Positions 47,601-61,828 of a stretch of 64,000 bases of DNA are shown here, in pieces (positions within the stretch are counted from its first letter, which is position 1; each line of letters starts with the position of its first letter). The notes below the pieces were generated by a model. That model was given only the letters and a program-made list of their open reading frames with translations, was not told where the DNA came from and did not search any database. The position numbers and the translations under genes are program-made. Origin of the DNA: Marchantia polymorpha subsp. ruderalis (Eukaryota; Streptophyta; Marchantiopsida; Marchantiales; Marchantiaceae); contig AP031355.1 of assembly GCA_037833965.1 (NCBI GenBank), positions 25,507,501-25,571,500 on the forward strand, in the 5' to 3' direction.

Positions 47601-50600
47601 GACGGGTTGTACTTGCTCTACGCTTGCCGCCTAGCGACGGAGGTTGGGTGGCACTTGCCAGCCCAGCGGCGTGATTTCTCTGCAAATTGCAGTCTCGACG
47701 TCCAACAGTATCTCGGCCTGATGTGATATTTCATTGACTCATACAGTCTGACGTGTCTCACTGATAGAACTCGGAAGCAGCTTGATGAAAATAAATGTTT
47801 CCGTTGTATATGGCATAGTAACTGATCTTCTCCTCTTTAACGGTATCAGTTCACAAATTCGCAATTGTATAAGATTATGAGAGATTCTTCTTCGAGTTTC
47901 TGTAGTTTACACTGACATTCATATTCTGAATAGAGAGATGAACCTCAATCTTAGAATAGTTTTTGAAGTTTTTAAGTGAATGTGGTTCTACAATCATGTC
48001 TGATCAGAACAGATCAATCGAACCAGGCTTATGTTACTATAGAATAGAACACATATCTCTTAAAAAACAGAAAAAAATTCTACGTTCAACTCTCCATGAC
48101 TACTTTAGAGTATGGACTGATGCAGTATTGAAGTTATATGTAAATTAAAAAAGATAGAATCAACCACTATATAAATGACGCTTGATCCATAGAAAGATTT
48201 AAATCTTGAACAATAGAAAATATTCACATGGAAGATTCAGAAAGCATGGATACGTAATGTAAAAGTCGGAAGAGTTCTCTTATTTGAAAACTTCAGGAGG
48301 TCTTTTGTTCATTTTAGACTCTGCAATACAGAATGTTATTTGTAACTCACTTCATAAACCGTTTGGATATGGCGCACCTTGTTGCACTCGTTAAATGGGA
48401 AAAACAGCTGTGAATAACGAGCATCTTATCATCAGTTTACACTGGATTTGTTCGATCCAACTTCAGAAAACAATTCCAACATCACTAGATTTTCTCATGT
48501 CAGGGTAAGAGTATTCGAGAAGTTTCAGTGGACAAACTGAATCCTGACTTCTGTGCGTATCGCAAAACAGATGCAAATAGTCACTTTCGGATTATATTTG
48601 AAACTAAAATTGCGAGGAAGTAAATTCACAGAAGCGGCGATGATTCGTGAGACTACCTCTTCTGGTATATGACTATGGTGGAGATTCTAACCAGGAAAAA
48701 ACTCTTTAAAAACCAGTTTGCAAGCAGGTCTTCAGTAGAAAGATGGACATGTCAGCCATGAATTGTACCAGATTTATCAGTGCAGAAAAACATAAAAATG
48801 ATTGTCGCTATCTTGCAAAGGATTAGAAGCAATCTAGTATAAAAGTATTCATATCATGGGTTACTTAAAGCCACGTAAGCTTCTTTACTTCTCAATCATT
48901 TGAAAATTATCCGATACAATCAAGATTTTATGTCAGAGACAGTTTTGTACTGTCACCCACTTCCTACAATAGTAGGAAGCCTAAGGAATATCGTTCAGAT
49001 TACTTTTTGACTTGCTTCAACATATCTTTCACATGCAGTGCGTTTTTCAGCATATATAGTATGAAAGGCTATTTTCTCCTTTATTGCTCACATTTAAAGC
49101 CCTCTGTTCTGCTGCACATGTGGCTTGATACTTCCGTTCGGCAAAATCTTTCTATGCTGAAGTACCACGTCCAGAGTTGATCACAACGTTTCTATTCTTG
49201 TCTGCAAACGAAGAAGCCCCAACGATAAAACGCCGGGAAGAAAAAAGGGGAGGCCATAATGATCAGAAGTATTTAGAATAGGAGAAGACACTGAAAAACT
49301 GCGAGAAGATCATAGCCAATGATTAAGGTATGCTGATCCAAAACTGTAATTATGACATATACATGTAAAATATATCATTGATGTAGACATCAGGAAATTA
49401 GCAAAGCTGCATTGTAGAAAATTCATGTTGAAGAACCTACCAACCAATTTCGAAGATGAATAGTATAAATCTTTATATTTATATTATACTAGCAGCTCCA
49501 ATTTTGGGATTAGGATTAACCTTTTCGAATTTCACAGGCTCAATTTACTCCTGACTGTGATCACACGTGACCACTATTTTGTTACATGCGCTGCACGCTT
49601 GCTTCGCATCTATGGGCTCTAAATTGCATATTATCATCGTAGGCCACCCAATCAAGCAACCATTACTGAGAAGTTTGAGCACTGCCAGACAAGAAGAATT
49701 CAACTTGAAAGACGACTTGTACCTCCTCAAGAAAGGTTTCTCAGAATCGATATTCCATAGGCCCTTGAATATGCAGACAAAATCATTATTATTTCTGCCA
49801 AAAAATTATCTGTTCGATCTACCTTTGAGAAATAAATTCCACAGAATGAATTTGAGAAAATTCATTCGCTTGGGGGTTTTCTAAGTTGAGTGGCTACTTA
49901 AATCTCTCTTTACGTACTTGTTAAAGATATTCTTTGCATTAAGTGCTATTAAGTTTAGGCCTAGAGTTTGAGTACGCTTCTTTTCTGCTGAATAAAAGTA
50001 TGTAAATTTGTACGGTGAATAGGTCCTTGTGAGTCATAGAGAATGATAGTAATTCTCTTTAAGCTTATATTTTTGGTGAACAACTTCCAACAAGTTCGGA
50101 ATAAATCTACTCAGTCTGACTCTGTAAGTTAGCCGCGTGCACCTTAAAAGAGTTGAAAGATTAAATAGTCCTTCTACATGACATACTCTTGATGATATTT
50201 AAGTTCTTGAGTAATTTCTAATATTTTTGTATTAACTTGCAATCACATGTGATAACGTGTGACAGTGGCAATCCTGAAGGGTAACATTAATTTTTGCAGC
50301 AAATGACAATATACTTTCTTATCAAGTCAATGTTCTCATATATAGCTCAGTAGAGAATGACCGTCATTGCAATGAACCGAATGTACTGCAGACGAGTCTG
50401 AAGTGTTCGAACACCACGATGTTCGTATTAAGGCTTTGATCCATGTCAATTTCATTCCAGTTGCCATGAATTTGGATGCTTAACATTCTTCTAAGAGATC
50501 ATATATGGACTAGATTTTTATAGTTCATGGATGTCATCCTATGGGATCCACAGTATTTCGAAGATGAATGAAATGCCGACTTTCCGTGGGAATATTTCAA

Positions 50601-53194
50601 CTGGAATGTCATTACGTAGAATGTTATAACTATGAATAGATCGTGTGTTGGGTTGTGCAGTCCTGTGGCCATGTTCCAACAAAGTTTGACACATTTCTAG
50701 GAATTTAAGGTGGTTTAGAAACTATATTTAGAAAACATTTCGTCATGAACTCTGCATAAGATATCAAGCAAAGGAAAAATGGATGTTTTAAAACAAAGAT
50801 CTTCCCCTTTCTCTAAAAGGTAGAAGCAATCGAGGGATGCGTAATAAAACTGCCCTGATGATCCTGCCGTTGGATAATACTCAGATATATATTCCCTAAC
50901 ACCTGATGCTGGTTTGCACATCAATGTTAGATTGAATCTGTACAAGCCTTCCGATGTTATGTCGGGAAACATGAGGGTACCGTTCAAACGGCTATCGTGT
51001 ATGCAACCAATGATCACACCGAGTTTCAACAATTCATCGCTGGAATCTGAGATACACAAGTGGGCTTGCTTGTCCTCAAACAGGCAACAATGTCAGCCGT
51101 TTTTATCTTGACAGAAGATATCGATTTGTCGGAAAGGTTGCAAGAAGAAGGTGTAGAAAGGAACTCAGTCTCTCAACATCTGCCACGTTCAGTGATGCCA
51201 CAGGTTATGGACGTTCCTTGACTCGTGTGAAGAAACTCTCGCACGTCTTGCACAACGCACGTTGTTCATTTATATCCTGATTATAAACGACAACGCTGGA
51301 CTTCTTTAGACTTTGACAATCTCTCTCAAATCGTCAGTTACGTACCACCTCACAGCGTGCAACATCTGGTACATTTTTTCAGCCACTAACGTAGAGCGGT
51401 GCTATCTTCAGACTTATTTATAGACGATGAACTGCCTAGTGACTTCTCGTGCTGCCCTTACCATCATCAACAATGTCTGGAACCTCAGACTTTTCCATCA
51501 GACAGATAACCAAGGTTTTCTCACAACCAGCCATTCTTAATCACGACATGACAACATCTAAGTCAAGTAAAAATCCTTTCAGATCGAAGATTAAATCTAG
51601 TGTGGAATAATTTCAAGTTGTGTAGTTCAAAGACAACACGCACACAGCACTCAGATCACGTTCATTTCTGTTCAACATCTTGTGAGTTGATACCGGACGA
51701 AGATAACTCTTTGCAGTAAGACAAGCAAGTATGTGGATGAAGGAGATGATGTTCAAATGGTGGACTGAAATGACGAGTGATGTACATATATGGCTCAGGC
51801 CTGTCACATATATGGCACGTCTTTGATTGGTTTACTGTGAAGAGTCGGGTTCTCATTTGCTTTAGTTTAGTATGTTGATTTTTGGCATGGCAGTGCTTTT
51901 TTATTTTGAAGCTGAGATCTGCATCTTGTATGATTACTGTATTCTGAAGAGATTTACAGAAGTTGTGGTCGTGGTCTGTTCTTGTGGACGGAGCTTACGA
52001 TAATTCGAATTGCTCTCATGCACTCGCATTCAGATGTTACATTTGATCTTTATGAGGTTGACGGAAAGGATTTTGTGATAAAGACGGCTGACTTGTACAT
52101 TCATATCGTTGGTTTTAGCAGAAGTTTTGATTGCAAGATTTTTAAACAGCCCTTCTCACATAAAGGTCCATGTGCTCAGCATTGAATTTAATACCAGTTG
52201 CGCATATAAAAACAATTCTAAAGACCACAACCTTCAGTACGTTTTTTGGCTCTTGATAGATGTGTGAGTTATTGTTGATTAAGACGTACTCCGGTAGGCG
52301 CAGCCTAATTCACATGAATATGGTTGATTGTACTTCTTTGACCAAGCCATAAGCACGTTTTGTTTTAGTCAATGAAATTGAAGTAAGTTCTTTGTCGACA
52401 GCACATGTAAAAATGCTGCATGTCAACACAGTCATATATATGTAGCTGGAATTATTAATTTTTTCTTGCAGAGGATTCTGAAATTGTCATCACACGTACT
52501 CCTATGCTTTCGAATACCGTGATTATATACTTTGCTCCAGTACAGTATGTGCTACATGCAAACACGGATGATTTAGATAACTAAACTAGAAGATATTCTC
52601 GTATTGCATTTTGTATTGCGAACTCAATTACGTTTAGTTCCATTTAGACTTCTTACTACTTATTTGGAGGTATTCTAGTGTGTTAGGTGAGATAATGCAA
52701 GAGCAGATACAAAAGCATAGAAAATTTTGTACATATCATCGTTTCCAATTGAAATGATATTAGAGTTGACATCGCCACTAGGATTCAAATAATATGCTTA
52801 TATGACTTTAAGAGGTTTTAATGATAAATTTTCACTGGTGGGAGAACCTAGAAACATTAACAATCGATTCAAGCACAAACTAATTTTCAATCGATTGATT
52901 TTAATTTTTGTACTAGAAACATAAACTCAATCAACATATGTATGTTATGAGAACAAAATCTATAGTGACTATATGTTAGAAATAATTTATGTATATAATA
53001 GTTCAAAAGTAAATAAAACAATCATATATCATGCTAACTAATAAAAAAAAAACCAATGGAAGTGTTGAGCATGATCAAATGTGTGGTTCTATTAAACCCT
53101 TAGACTTAGACAATATGCCTCGTAACTTTTGCGAGATATATCCGTCTCCTTACTTAGTAGAATCACCTTCTGCTAATAGCGTCATCCAATTAAG

Positions 53195-53310
53195 ATCCGT
53201 CTCCTTAATGAATCTAAAATACCAGATTCATCGTGTTAGAATTAACATTTGAATCCGTCTCCTTAATGAATCTAAAATACCAGATTCATCGTATTAGAAT
53301 TAACATTTGA
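53195..53310. repeat. 58-bp tandem duplication
   Basis: Two head-to-tail copies, 53195-53252 and 53253-53310, differ at a single base (CATCGTGTT versus CATCGTATT). Each unit contains an inverted repeat ATGAATCT ... AGATTCAT. The near identity indicates a recent duplication. Confidence 0.92.
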
Positions 53311-54900
53311 ATCCTCCAATGAATGTAATAGGAAAGCCGCAAACATAGCTTACAGACATTCACATTTCTGTTCAAATAAAATATGCTTTTTCTCTTCTGG
53401 GTTTGAAGCCATTTAAGTAGAGGGTGTTGCATATGGCTAAATGTTATAATTCTCCAGAGAATGTTGATCTATTTATTTTTTAAAGAGTCGGTTTTTTTCT
53501 ACTACTTCATATGAGTATTATGGACCTATCTTGCAACCCCCTCGAGTGCTGTCTCTTGAAAGGTAAAAAAAGCTTTTGCGTAACTGCCATAGAAGCTTAC
53601 GCGTGTGTGTCCTGAAACCTTTTTGCCGGACTCAAGTACAAGACATGGACTGTCCGTGCTGTCGCCAGCCTCTTTCTTGGAAGCCAAGATTGGAAAAATA
53701 AATCATTTTTCTGATGTCCTCTTACAATTATCTCAAAACATGACCCAAGACTGCAGCTTCTCCAAATTTTCATTATTTCATAAGGACAAAGCGACCTTCC
53801 TGTTTCGAGCAGTGTAGAGACCTGGGGTGTAGTGGAAATTTTGCTCTACAGGGCACCTCAGATCCTGGAGTGTAATCGGGTCACTCACATGGTGCTGTGT
53901 GTATGCTGAATGAGCATTTACCATTTCTCCAGCTTCAGCTTCACCGAATAGATTTCTCTCTTCTGTCCTGCAAAGCTCGGGGCTCTTGGCCGGAATGGAG
54001 TCATAACATAAACTTGAATTCTTCCCAGAATTATATCTTCCGGAAGAGTGTCTACAGACCAGAATGTTTGGTGTTGTTTGAGGAGGCCACGCAGACCTCT
54101 TCGCATTTGCCTTTAATTTCGCGAATTTGGGCTACAAGCAATTTTCTTTCTAATGGTTGTGCAGAACTAACAAGGGTGTGGTGAAGTTGCTAGCATGGAT
54201 CAAATTCTACGTGCTGCTGAAAATGATTGGTATCGATATTCTTGTTAAGGTTCAGATGGCTTCAATCTTTTAACATACTGTGAAAGAACAAAGATAGCTC
54301 ATTGTCAGAGATGTCGTCTTGTTTCCCTTGTGGTTAACCCTCAAATCTGGACATTTCCCCCCTTTTTTTTAACGTAAACACTACAGCAATGTACATACTT
54401 GTTTGCATCGAGCTTTGCTTCCAAACTTTAAAAACAAAGCTCGATGCTTCTGATGACCTTGGAAAGCGATGCCGACATCCACCTCTTGCAACTTGACGGT
54501 TCACTTTTGGCTGCCTATGCCTAACTGCCGAGTGGACATCTGGATTCAAAGCCTGAAATACAAAATAATACAAAAATCACTACATGTGTTCGATTTTCGT
54601 ACAGCACTCGAAGCACCGATCAACTGCTCTTTTCCTGATCGGCTAATGAGACACTTATTGGAGAAAAGATTTCGTCTTCTTTCACTGAGACTTTCAGAAG
54701 TGATAAGCATATTATTGGAACACCACATTGAGGTGAACAGGATGTAATGGAAGAAGGAATAAATGACAGATGGCAAAACCATCCAAAGATACAGCCATTT
54801 CAGATCAAGTGCTGTCTATGGCTCCTCTCATACTGAGATCACCCACTAGAGAGCTAATGCAAGTTCGTGGTCAGTGGCATGACTTTCTAGTGCACCTTGG

Positions 54901-55072
54901 GAGAGCAAATTGTAAGTCGCTAATCATGTTTCCGTGACAAGATAGTATCATTAGTCAACCGCTCACATAAAGCCTTCTTATATGATGAGAGTAAATTGTA
55001 AGTCGCTAATCATGTGTCCGTGACAAGATAGTATCATTAGTCAACCTCTCACAAAAAGCCTTCTTATATGAT
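54901..55072. repeat. 86-bp tandem duplication
   Basis: Two head-to-tail copies, 54901-54986 and 54987-55072, differ at four positions by eye. No coding potential. Confidence 0.92.
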
Positions 55073-55713
55073 AAGTCAATCTTCTGTATGTCCCGCTAGG
55101 TCGTTGGACTTCGAGGTTTCTTGGACAGTAGTCCAGTAGGGCTTAGTCTCCTTGTTGTTCCTGATTGGAAAATTCTTAGAAGTTGCACATATGACGTTGT
55201 GTAGTGGTTTTGCATACGACCAATGTGCATGCAAATCAGGATTAGCTATCTGATATTCGCAAGCAAACGTTTGCAAACTCTCGTGTTGGAGAACGTCCTC
55301 AAGATCTGATTGCTCTGATACGTTCCTCCAGAACTTGGGTCAGTCTGTCGCCCATCAACGGAGAATTTGGCAATGGACCGATGCTAAATACCTAGTGAAA
55401 AATCGAGAAGAACTAGGGCCATTCGTGGTTTTGAATCAAAACAATTTGTTGTGAGCGTGGGATATTTCTAATAGAGTTGGCATCATGATCGGTATTCTAC
55501 TTTAAGGTTTTATTCAAGGTTCTTGATGTTGTTATGCCTTCTCATTTCGTCGAATTAATCAAAGGGGATTATCAAGATGTATCTTTCGGCAAGACTTCAG
55601 ATGGTTTCATACTACCAGTAATTTAGATTACGCTTTCGAGATAATCGAGATTTGATATTTTACCTGCGTCTCAAATTGGAACGGATCGCAATACTAGCTC
55701 AGAAAGTAGAATT

Positions 55714-55880
55714 TGGCATGTAAGCACTCACTGGCAAGTTCGAAAGATAGATACAACCATTCTAGAGCAGACGACACAATGTCCTCCAGAATATTTGCTA
55801 AGATAAATTCTCACGGCGGGGTAAAACTTGCACCTTGCAAGTGACTTTGAACCTCAGAATGTGGCATGTAAGCACTCACT
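55714..55880. repeat. Dispersed direct repeat
   Basis: TGGCATGTAAGCACTCACT occurs at 55714-55732 and 55862-55880, 148 bp apart. Weaker similarity follows (CAGACGACACAATGT versus CAGACGACTCAATGT), so this looks like an older, gapped duplication. Confidence 0.75.
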
Positions 55881-58800
55881 ACAGACCAGACATTCTCGAC
55901 CAGACGACTCAATGTATGTAATACATAAATTTCAGTGTCAGCTTCTCCCATCGTTACGTTCTCAACAGAATGAGATTCTGATGCGCCAAATTGCTTACGA
56001 TGTTGATGTTGCCTCTCATTTCGAAGGTTTTTCCATCGACTGTCTTCATCTTGTATCATTGTCAATATATTGCTAGCATGTCGCTGAACTGTGGCAAGAC
56101 ATTGCGGAGCCGTGAAAGCCTATTGGGTGTTACAGCTATGTGCCATTTCTTTCTCGTGGAACGACGTAGTCCTACAATGATTTGTCTGTAGAAGTGCGAA
56201 TGAATGAATCACTCTCAGTTTTCACTTCAAGTGGATAGGTGCTATCCAGCTCTACCGAAAAGAAGTGGTTTAGTATTTCCATCTAGAACTCGTGGTAAAA
56301 GGAAGGAGTACAATGAAGTTTACCGACATGACAGACAACAAGCAACGGGAATTTTGAAATCTCTTTGTTCCTTTGCTGTATACATCATGAAGTATTCTTG
56401 AGGAAGAAAAGTCGATATTTCTGACAAGAGTAGGCATGGATGAACGATGTGCAATTTCAGTTTTGAGGGCAATCCAGCTCTAGCTCCATACCACGACCGT
56501 TCTCGAGCTGAGGAGTTTGGACCCGCATCGGCAAGTCGAGGTTGCGACTTGCTCCAGCTTCAGGACCCGCACGAAACTCTTGGCTTCTAAAAATTGCAAA
56601 GTTATGTTGCAGCTTATAAGTTCAAAGGACATTGGTCGAGGTTGTACACTTTGGATAACTTCTCGAAGTAAAGAATTAAGGTTTAGAAATTGTATGGGGT
56701 GCTAGAAAATGAGTCGGAGAACTAAGAGATAGAGACTACATCAAGACAATTTGTTCATGGTTAATGGGTATATATTACAGAATTGAATACTAATTATACA
56801 CCAATAATAGAGTTATTCTTAAAACTCTTAGAAAGATCTGATTAAGAAGTTGAAACTAAAACTTGACTTGGGAACAAAAGTTTTTGCTGAACATGTTGAA
56901 CATGTTCTTTAGTTTCAACCGAGGTATTCACAGCGTGATCCATATCCACAATACTACTTTGGTATGAGTTGATTTTATGTGTTTGTAAGACACAGATCTC
57001 TCGTACTGTAAATCTTTTTGACAATGTCTTCTGGCTTGTAGGCAGTTTCTATCTGTTCTCGTACATTTAGTAATAAGTTAAGTATGAAATTAAAAAATCT
57101 CCTTATGTTTCTATCGCATTCCTAATGACGAATCCACATATCAACATATGAAGTTGACAAGACGATACTTATCAGTATACTGGGTGTGTGCCTAATGACA
57201 GATCCAGAAGTATACAAAATCTTGTGTGTAGTGTGTGAAGAACGAAAATTCTATATTATAATTTCAAATCACATTTAAAGTGTAAGGAGTGCTTTTGAAA
57301 AAATGGTGCATTTTATAAATATTAAATAACTTTATATGTACATGAAAGCATCTTGAGTGAGACATTATTTTAGACTTCCCACCTGAATTAGACACCATCC
57401 CGAAGATATCCTCCGATATCATTCAAGGCCTTCACTTCACAACGACGTCCAATCGTTACACTTGGTGAATCGAGTTTTAAACTGTCAGACAACAACACTG
57501 ACTCAGTCCTAGATCCTACAATTCAGTCTTGAATTGATCGGCCCCTGCTCGCTTGGATGAAACGCCTCTGGCCTGCGTGCACGCATAAGGAAATTTAAAT
57601 CTGGGACGAAATGAGCTGCAGGATAGAACTCGACAGAAGTATGACGCACAGTCAGTCTGTTCGGGAGCATGAAGCCAATGTGCGTACAGGCTCTACCACG
57701 GGACGACATATTTCTTCAAGCTCCCGTTGGTTTTTGCTCGTTGTGTTTCCGATCCGTGAGAACATGTGACGAATGTGTGAATTCTTAAGCATACTTGGAG
57801 AATGCATTCACCCCTGTGTGACAAAATATCCACCAACGCATGTTTGACAGCGAACATCAGGGGCTGTCAGTAGATTGAGATTACTTGGTATTAAAGACGA
57901 TTTCTTACTGCATGTAATAACTTGACGTGAGCTGTATCAATCTGCGAGCGGAGGAACAATGAGACGAAGGTACATTTAACGAACATGATATAAATGGTCG
58001 AGATTGCCGTCGCTGTTGACGAAGAGAGACTTCCACCATTCATTTTCTTCGATCTTCAATTGATCAGCAGAAGAATTGTGGAACTAGTGGTGGGTTGATG
58101 ATCAGGAACACGAAAAACTTTGCGTCTGAGATCGGAAGCTTTCTTTTCGAATCTATGGAGAGGTAGCATACTGTAATTTGTAGATTCTACGATTATGTAA
58201 ATCGATCTGGAGATTCCTGATTATTAGACGAACATCGCAAAGTTTCGTTTCTGTGTCCCAGATCTGCATTTCATCTTCGAGTTTCGAGGATATAAATAAT
58301 ATCGGACATTGTCCAAGCAAAAGTGAAATGTACAGTACCTTGAATTTCACTTCTGGAACCTCTGAGCCCAAACATGGACACCTCAGAAACTGCTTCGAAA
58401 ACTTCAGAAGTTCTTAATGAAATCTGAGGCGAAGCAGAAATTTGGCTGATACAAAGGGCTCGTGTGAACCAAAATAGATCCGTATTCTACTATTCTGACA
58501 TGATCTTAGCAAGAAACGGCCCGAAAGCACCATGAACTTGGCGGCGGCGCTCTGCTTCCTGTCGTTTATCTGAACGTTGAAAAGACCGGAATCATCCCGA
58601 AAAGCCCGCAATTTTTCCCGCTACGTGCGCTTGACCAGGAGGCACTTACGTGGTTGAGAGATACTATGGGCAAGGAGGGCAGCAAATCAAAGACGAGGTT
58701 ACGGAGTACAGTACCGGGACGGGAGTCGCAGTTCAGAATGCTTGGATTGGACCTATCGGTCCACGTCCACGTGGTGCACTCTTGGCTGCGGAGAGTCTGG

Positions 58801-60517
58801 AACTGGATGGTTCCAGACTTACGCAGTTCGCCTCCTGAGGCCTCATAGACCAGCCATATACGCTGTTAGCGGTTGGAGACTGATCATGGTCACCACCGGG
58901 CCCATGATTGCTACGAAGTCAGCAGCCGGTAAGCCGGTGCGGAATATTTGTCCCCTGACGTGGGAAAAAGTTGCAACCGTCGAACGAGAATGGCGGCCAT
59001 CGCTTGCCAATGGCTGATCTCTGTGTCACGGTCAGTGGGTTCCACTTTGGCGTTACCATCGCCGATGGCCCTCTAATGTCGCCGCCTTTCCTTCCACTTC
59101 GACCATAAATCTTGTGGTACGCCGCAGACAATGCAAGCAGCCCAGCCTCGTGCCAGTCCTCCTGGTATACAAGTGCCTTCACGAAGCAGTTTTGATGTCG
59201 TCTCGAAGGAACGTAGTGATTTCAGACGGGAATCTGATGACGAGTTCCAGGAATCTATCGTTTTAAAGACGCTCTTTCTCCCCGCATTGTGTTTAGTGTG
59301 TGGTCATGTCAATACCTCACTTCACATTCCAGTGTCATTCTCTCACAAAACTCCCAATATTAATTTGCGCATGCTCCCATGATGAACCCGCTAGATCCAA
59401 ACATGGAACAAAATATAAATTCTAATAATTTTACTCCAAGATTAATAATGTATGGTTACATCAAGTTAGCTCGGCATCTTGCAAGATTCTGAGCCATGCA
59501 TGGGGTTGGATGTTCCATATACCATATACCAGGTTGATAATTAGACCGCAGGCTAGAACAACCCCGACCGTATGCCATCTGATGCAGTAGATGGCAGCCA
59601 TCGTACATATTTGAAGAGAAGGAAATTCACTTTTGGGCCAAAGATATCGATAGTAACAATTATAGTACGTTAGTGGCAATGCACCGACAGCGGGGGTACT
59701 TTTGATTTATTGAAATAGTTTGAAGCAGGCTAATAATGACAGAGAGCTGAAGCTTGAATAGTTCCATAGCCTTAACGATCTAAGACCGAGCGAGTCTACA
59801 AAGTTGCTCCGACAAGCATTGTTGCAAGGCTGTCAAATCCTGCCTCGAATGTGTGTCTAGACTCTGAAGCTCACCGGGTTTGCCAAGTGGACAGGATATG
59901 GCAATGAATAGGGCCCTCGTGTGCAACAGCTCCTGAATCGTTCACTCCTTTCAGGCCGTCCTGCTATTCCGCCTCCATGTTTCATGAATGCGACCCAAAT
60001 ATGCTCCGGATTCCGGCCCATATGTTCCGTCACAAACTGACGTTCTTCTGAGACCATAAATGAAGTAGAACGTATCAGGTCGTCCCCAACCTTGAGCTCA
60101 TGTCAACTGTCGAGATGGGACAGACACGCACTTGGTTCTGCTACAGGTGCCATAACACGACCACAGCACGAGGCGCAATCACCGGCGGTTTGCATCTCAA
60201 TATTGGATAAGTGTGTTCATGCACGCAAGCGCCCAGCGCACTCGCAGGAGCTTACATGAGCACGCCGTAGTGAGGGAGTCACTCACGCAGTTGCGAGCTA
60301 CTTCACATGGAATTTGAAATGAGATAAAGAAAGCAATTGACTGTTTCCTGAAGATGTGATACGGCCACTTTTAGCCACTTTTTGAATCATCGATCAATAG
60401 TGAATGTTCATGTCAGATCTAGAGAAACCCGGAGTTACAGTATCCCTGCAATGGTGCAGTGAAATCACGATCTTCGCCGCTGGAACTGCTGCTGCTTATT
60501 CCCTCTTTCAGCCAGAA

Positions 60518-60525
60518 CTATAAGA
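60518..60525 (+). promoter_or_regulatory. Probable TATA box of the expansin gene
   Basis: CTATAAGA about 130 bp before the ATG at 60652, compatible with a leader of about 100 nt. Confidence 0.4.
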
Positions 60526-60651
60526 TGTGTCTGGCTTAGCTTAGAAGTCAAAAGCAAAGTCAGCACTTGGAGCTGTTTAGCATTGCATCTGGAGCTCTTC
60601 CAGCCTGTTTCCATTACTGGTGCTTGTTCTTTTACATACGCCAGAGAAGTC

Positions 60652-61828
60652 ATGGAGGCATTCAACAGATCCTTTGTGGTGCTCAGCACTTTGATGCTGA
60701 TGTTGTGGTTCAAGCTCGTAAATGCGGTTGAACCCTGGGCAGTTACAGAGTGGGGAGACGCCCATGCAACTTTCTACGGCGGAAACGATGCCTCGGGTAC
60801 AATGGGTAAGGATGCGCCTCATTGCACTCCAGATTTCAGAGCTCTTCAATTATTGCATATACTGTTTCACAAGATCAATCTAGTTCAATCATTACTAATT
60901 GCTAAGCTATCTTAACATGCTTAAGTTTCCAGCAGGATAAATCTGGATTACCTTTCGTTAGATTGCAATGTTATGCTGCATTTGAAGATTCAGAAAAGTG
61001 TGAATGTTGGCAGTAAATTTACATTGATTGTACATACATGTCTGGCTGACTTGTTACCATTTGGTGCTGATCAAATTCTTGCAGGTGGTGCCTGCGGGTA
61101 CGGCAATCTGTACTCTCTGGGTTATGGAACCGCCTCCACTGCCCTGAGCAACGGGCTCTTCAACAACGGGCTCAGCTGCGGGGCATGTTACACTATCGAG
61201 TGCAAGCTCGAGGGGAGCAAATGGTGCTATCCTGGTAAAAGCATCACCGTCACCGCTACCAATGCATGCCCGCCTGGATCAGAGGGCGGCTGGTGCGATC
61301 CTCCTCGTCTCCACTTCGATCTGTCTTACCCCATGTTTCAGACACTCGCTCAACCAGTCGGTGGCGTCATCCCTGTCAAGTACAAGAGGTAACCACCAGC
61401 AGAAACTTAAAATTTTGAAGCTGGAAGAAGATGCACTGAAATTTTCTCATCAGATTCCTCTCAGAAATGAAAATGCCGAACTGTACTGATGTTCTATCAT
61501 TCTTGTTCCTCTCAGGGTCTCTTGCAACAGACAAGGGGGAATCCGATTCACTTTGCACGGAAACGCCTGGTTCAACTATGTCCTGGTCCACAATGTGGCA
61601 GGTGATGGAGATGTGGCTGGCGTCTCCATCAAGGGAGATAACGGAGGCTGGACTACCATGTATCAGAATTGGGGACAATTCTGGTCCGCCAGTGAGCACC
61701 TTGTCGGTCAAGCTCTCTCTTTCCGTGTCACTTTAGGCAGCGGAAGGACTCAGGAGTTCTACGACGTTGCTTCACCGAATTGGTACTTTGGCCAGACTTA
61801 TGAAGCCGACAACAATCAGAACTTCTAG
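60652..61828 (+). CDS. EXPA: Alpha-expansin, three exons
   Basis: Secreted wall-loosening protein that disrupts non-covalent contacts between cellulose and matrix glycans without hydrolysis. Exons are 60652-60805, 61085-61388 and 61516-61828 (GT-AG introns of 279 and 127 bp), giving 256 residues. The first in-frame ATG opens a hydrophobic signal peptide ending near VNAVEPW (about residue 27). Domain 1 is the six-stranded barrel related to GH45. It has [21 protein letters not shown] (split codon at Gly52), CGACYTIEC (83-91), the alpha-expansin insertion ending GGWC (119-122), and HFD (128-130) with its conserved Asp. The linker [13 protein letters not shown] is diagnostic of alpha-expansins. 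Domain 2 (CBM63-like, about 165-256) carries the conserved aromatic residues in WFNY and [14 protein letters not shown]. Length is normal for the family and no key residue is missing. Confidence 0.95.

Larger units (their letters stand above)
40722..60500. other. 20-kb gene-poor intergenic region
   Basis: Starts with the probable 3' untranslated region of the receptor kinase. Beyond it I find no exon chain with recognisable domains. Moderately long minus-strand frames exist at 44814-45125 (two hydrophobic segments) and 46080-46601 (begins after a good splice-acceptor sequence), but neither has a convincing start or relatives known to me. Local duplications cluster at 53-56 kb. Sequence is AT-rich throughout, and no LTRs or transposon proteins were seen. 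Confidence 0.45.

Noticed and set aside
48018-48036. TCGAACCAGGCTTATGTTA resembles miR166
   Set aside because: It differs from miR166 at several positions, including the 3' end, and no flanking sequence can form the required precursor hairpin with a matching star strand.
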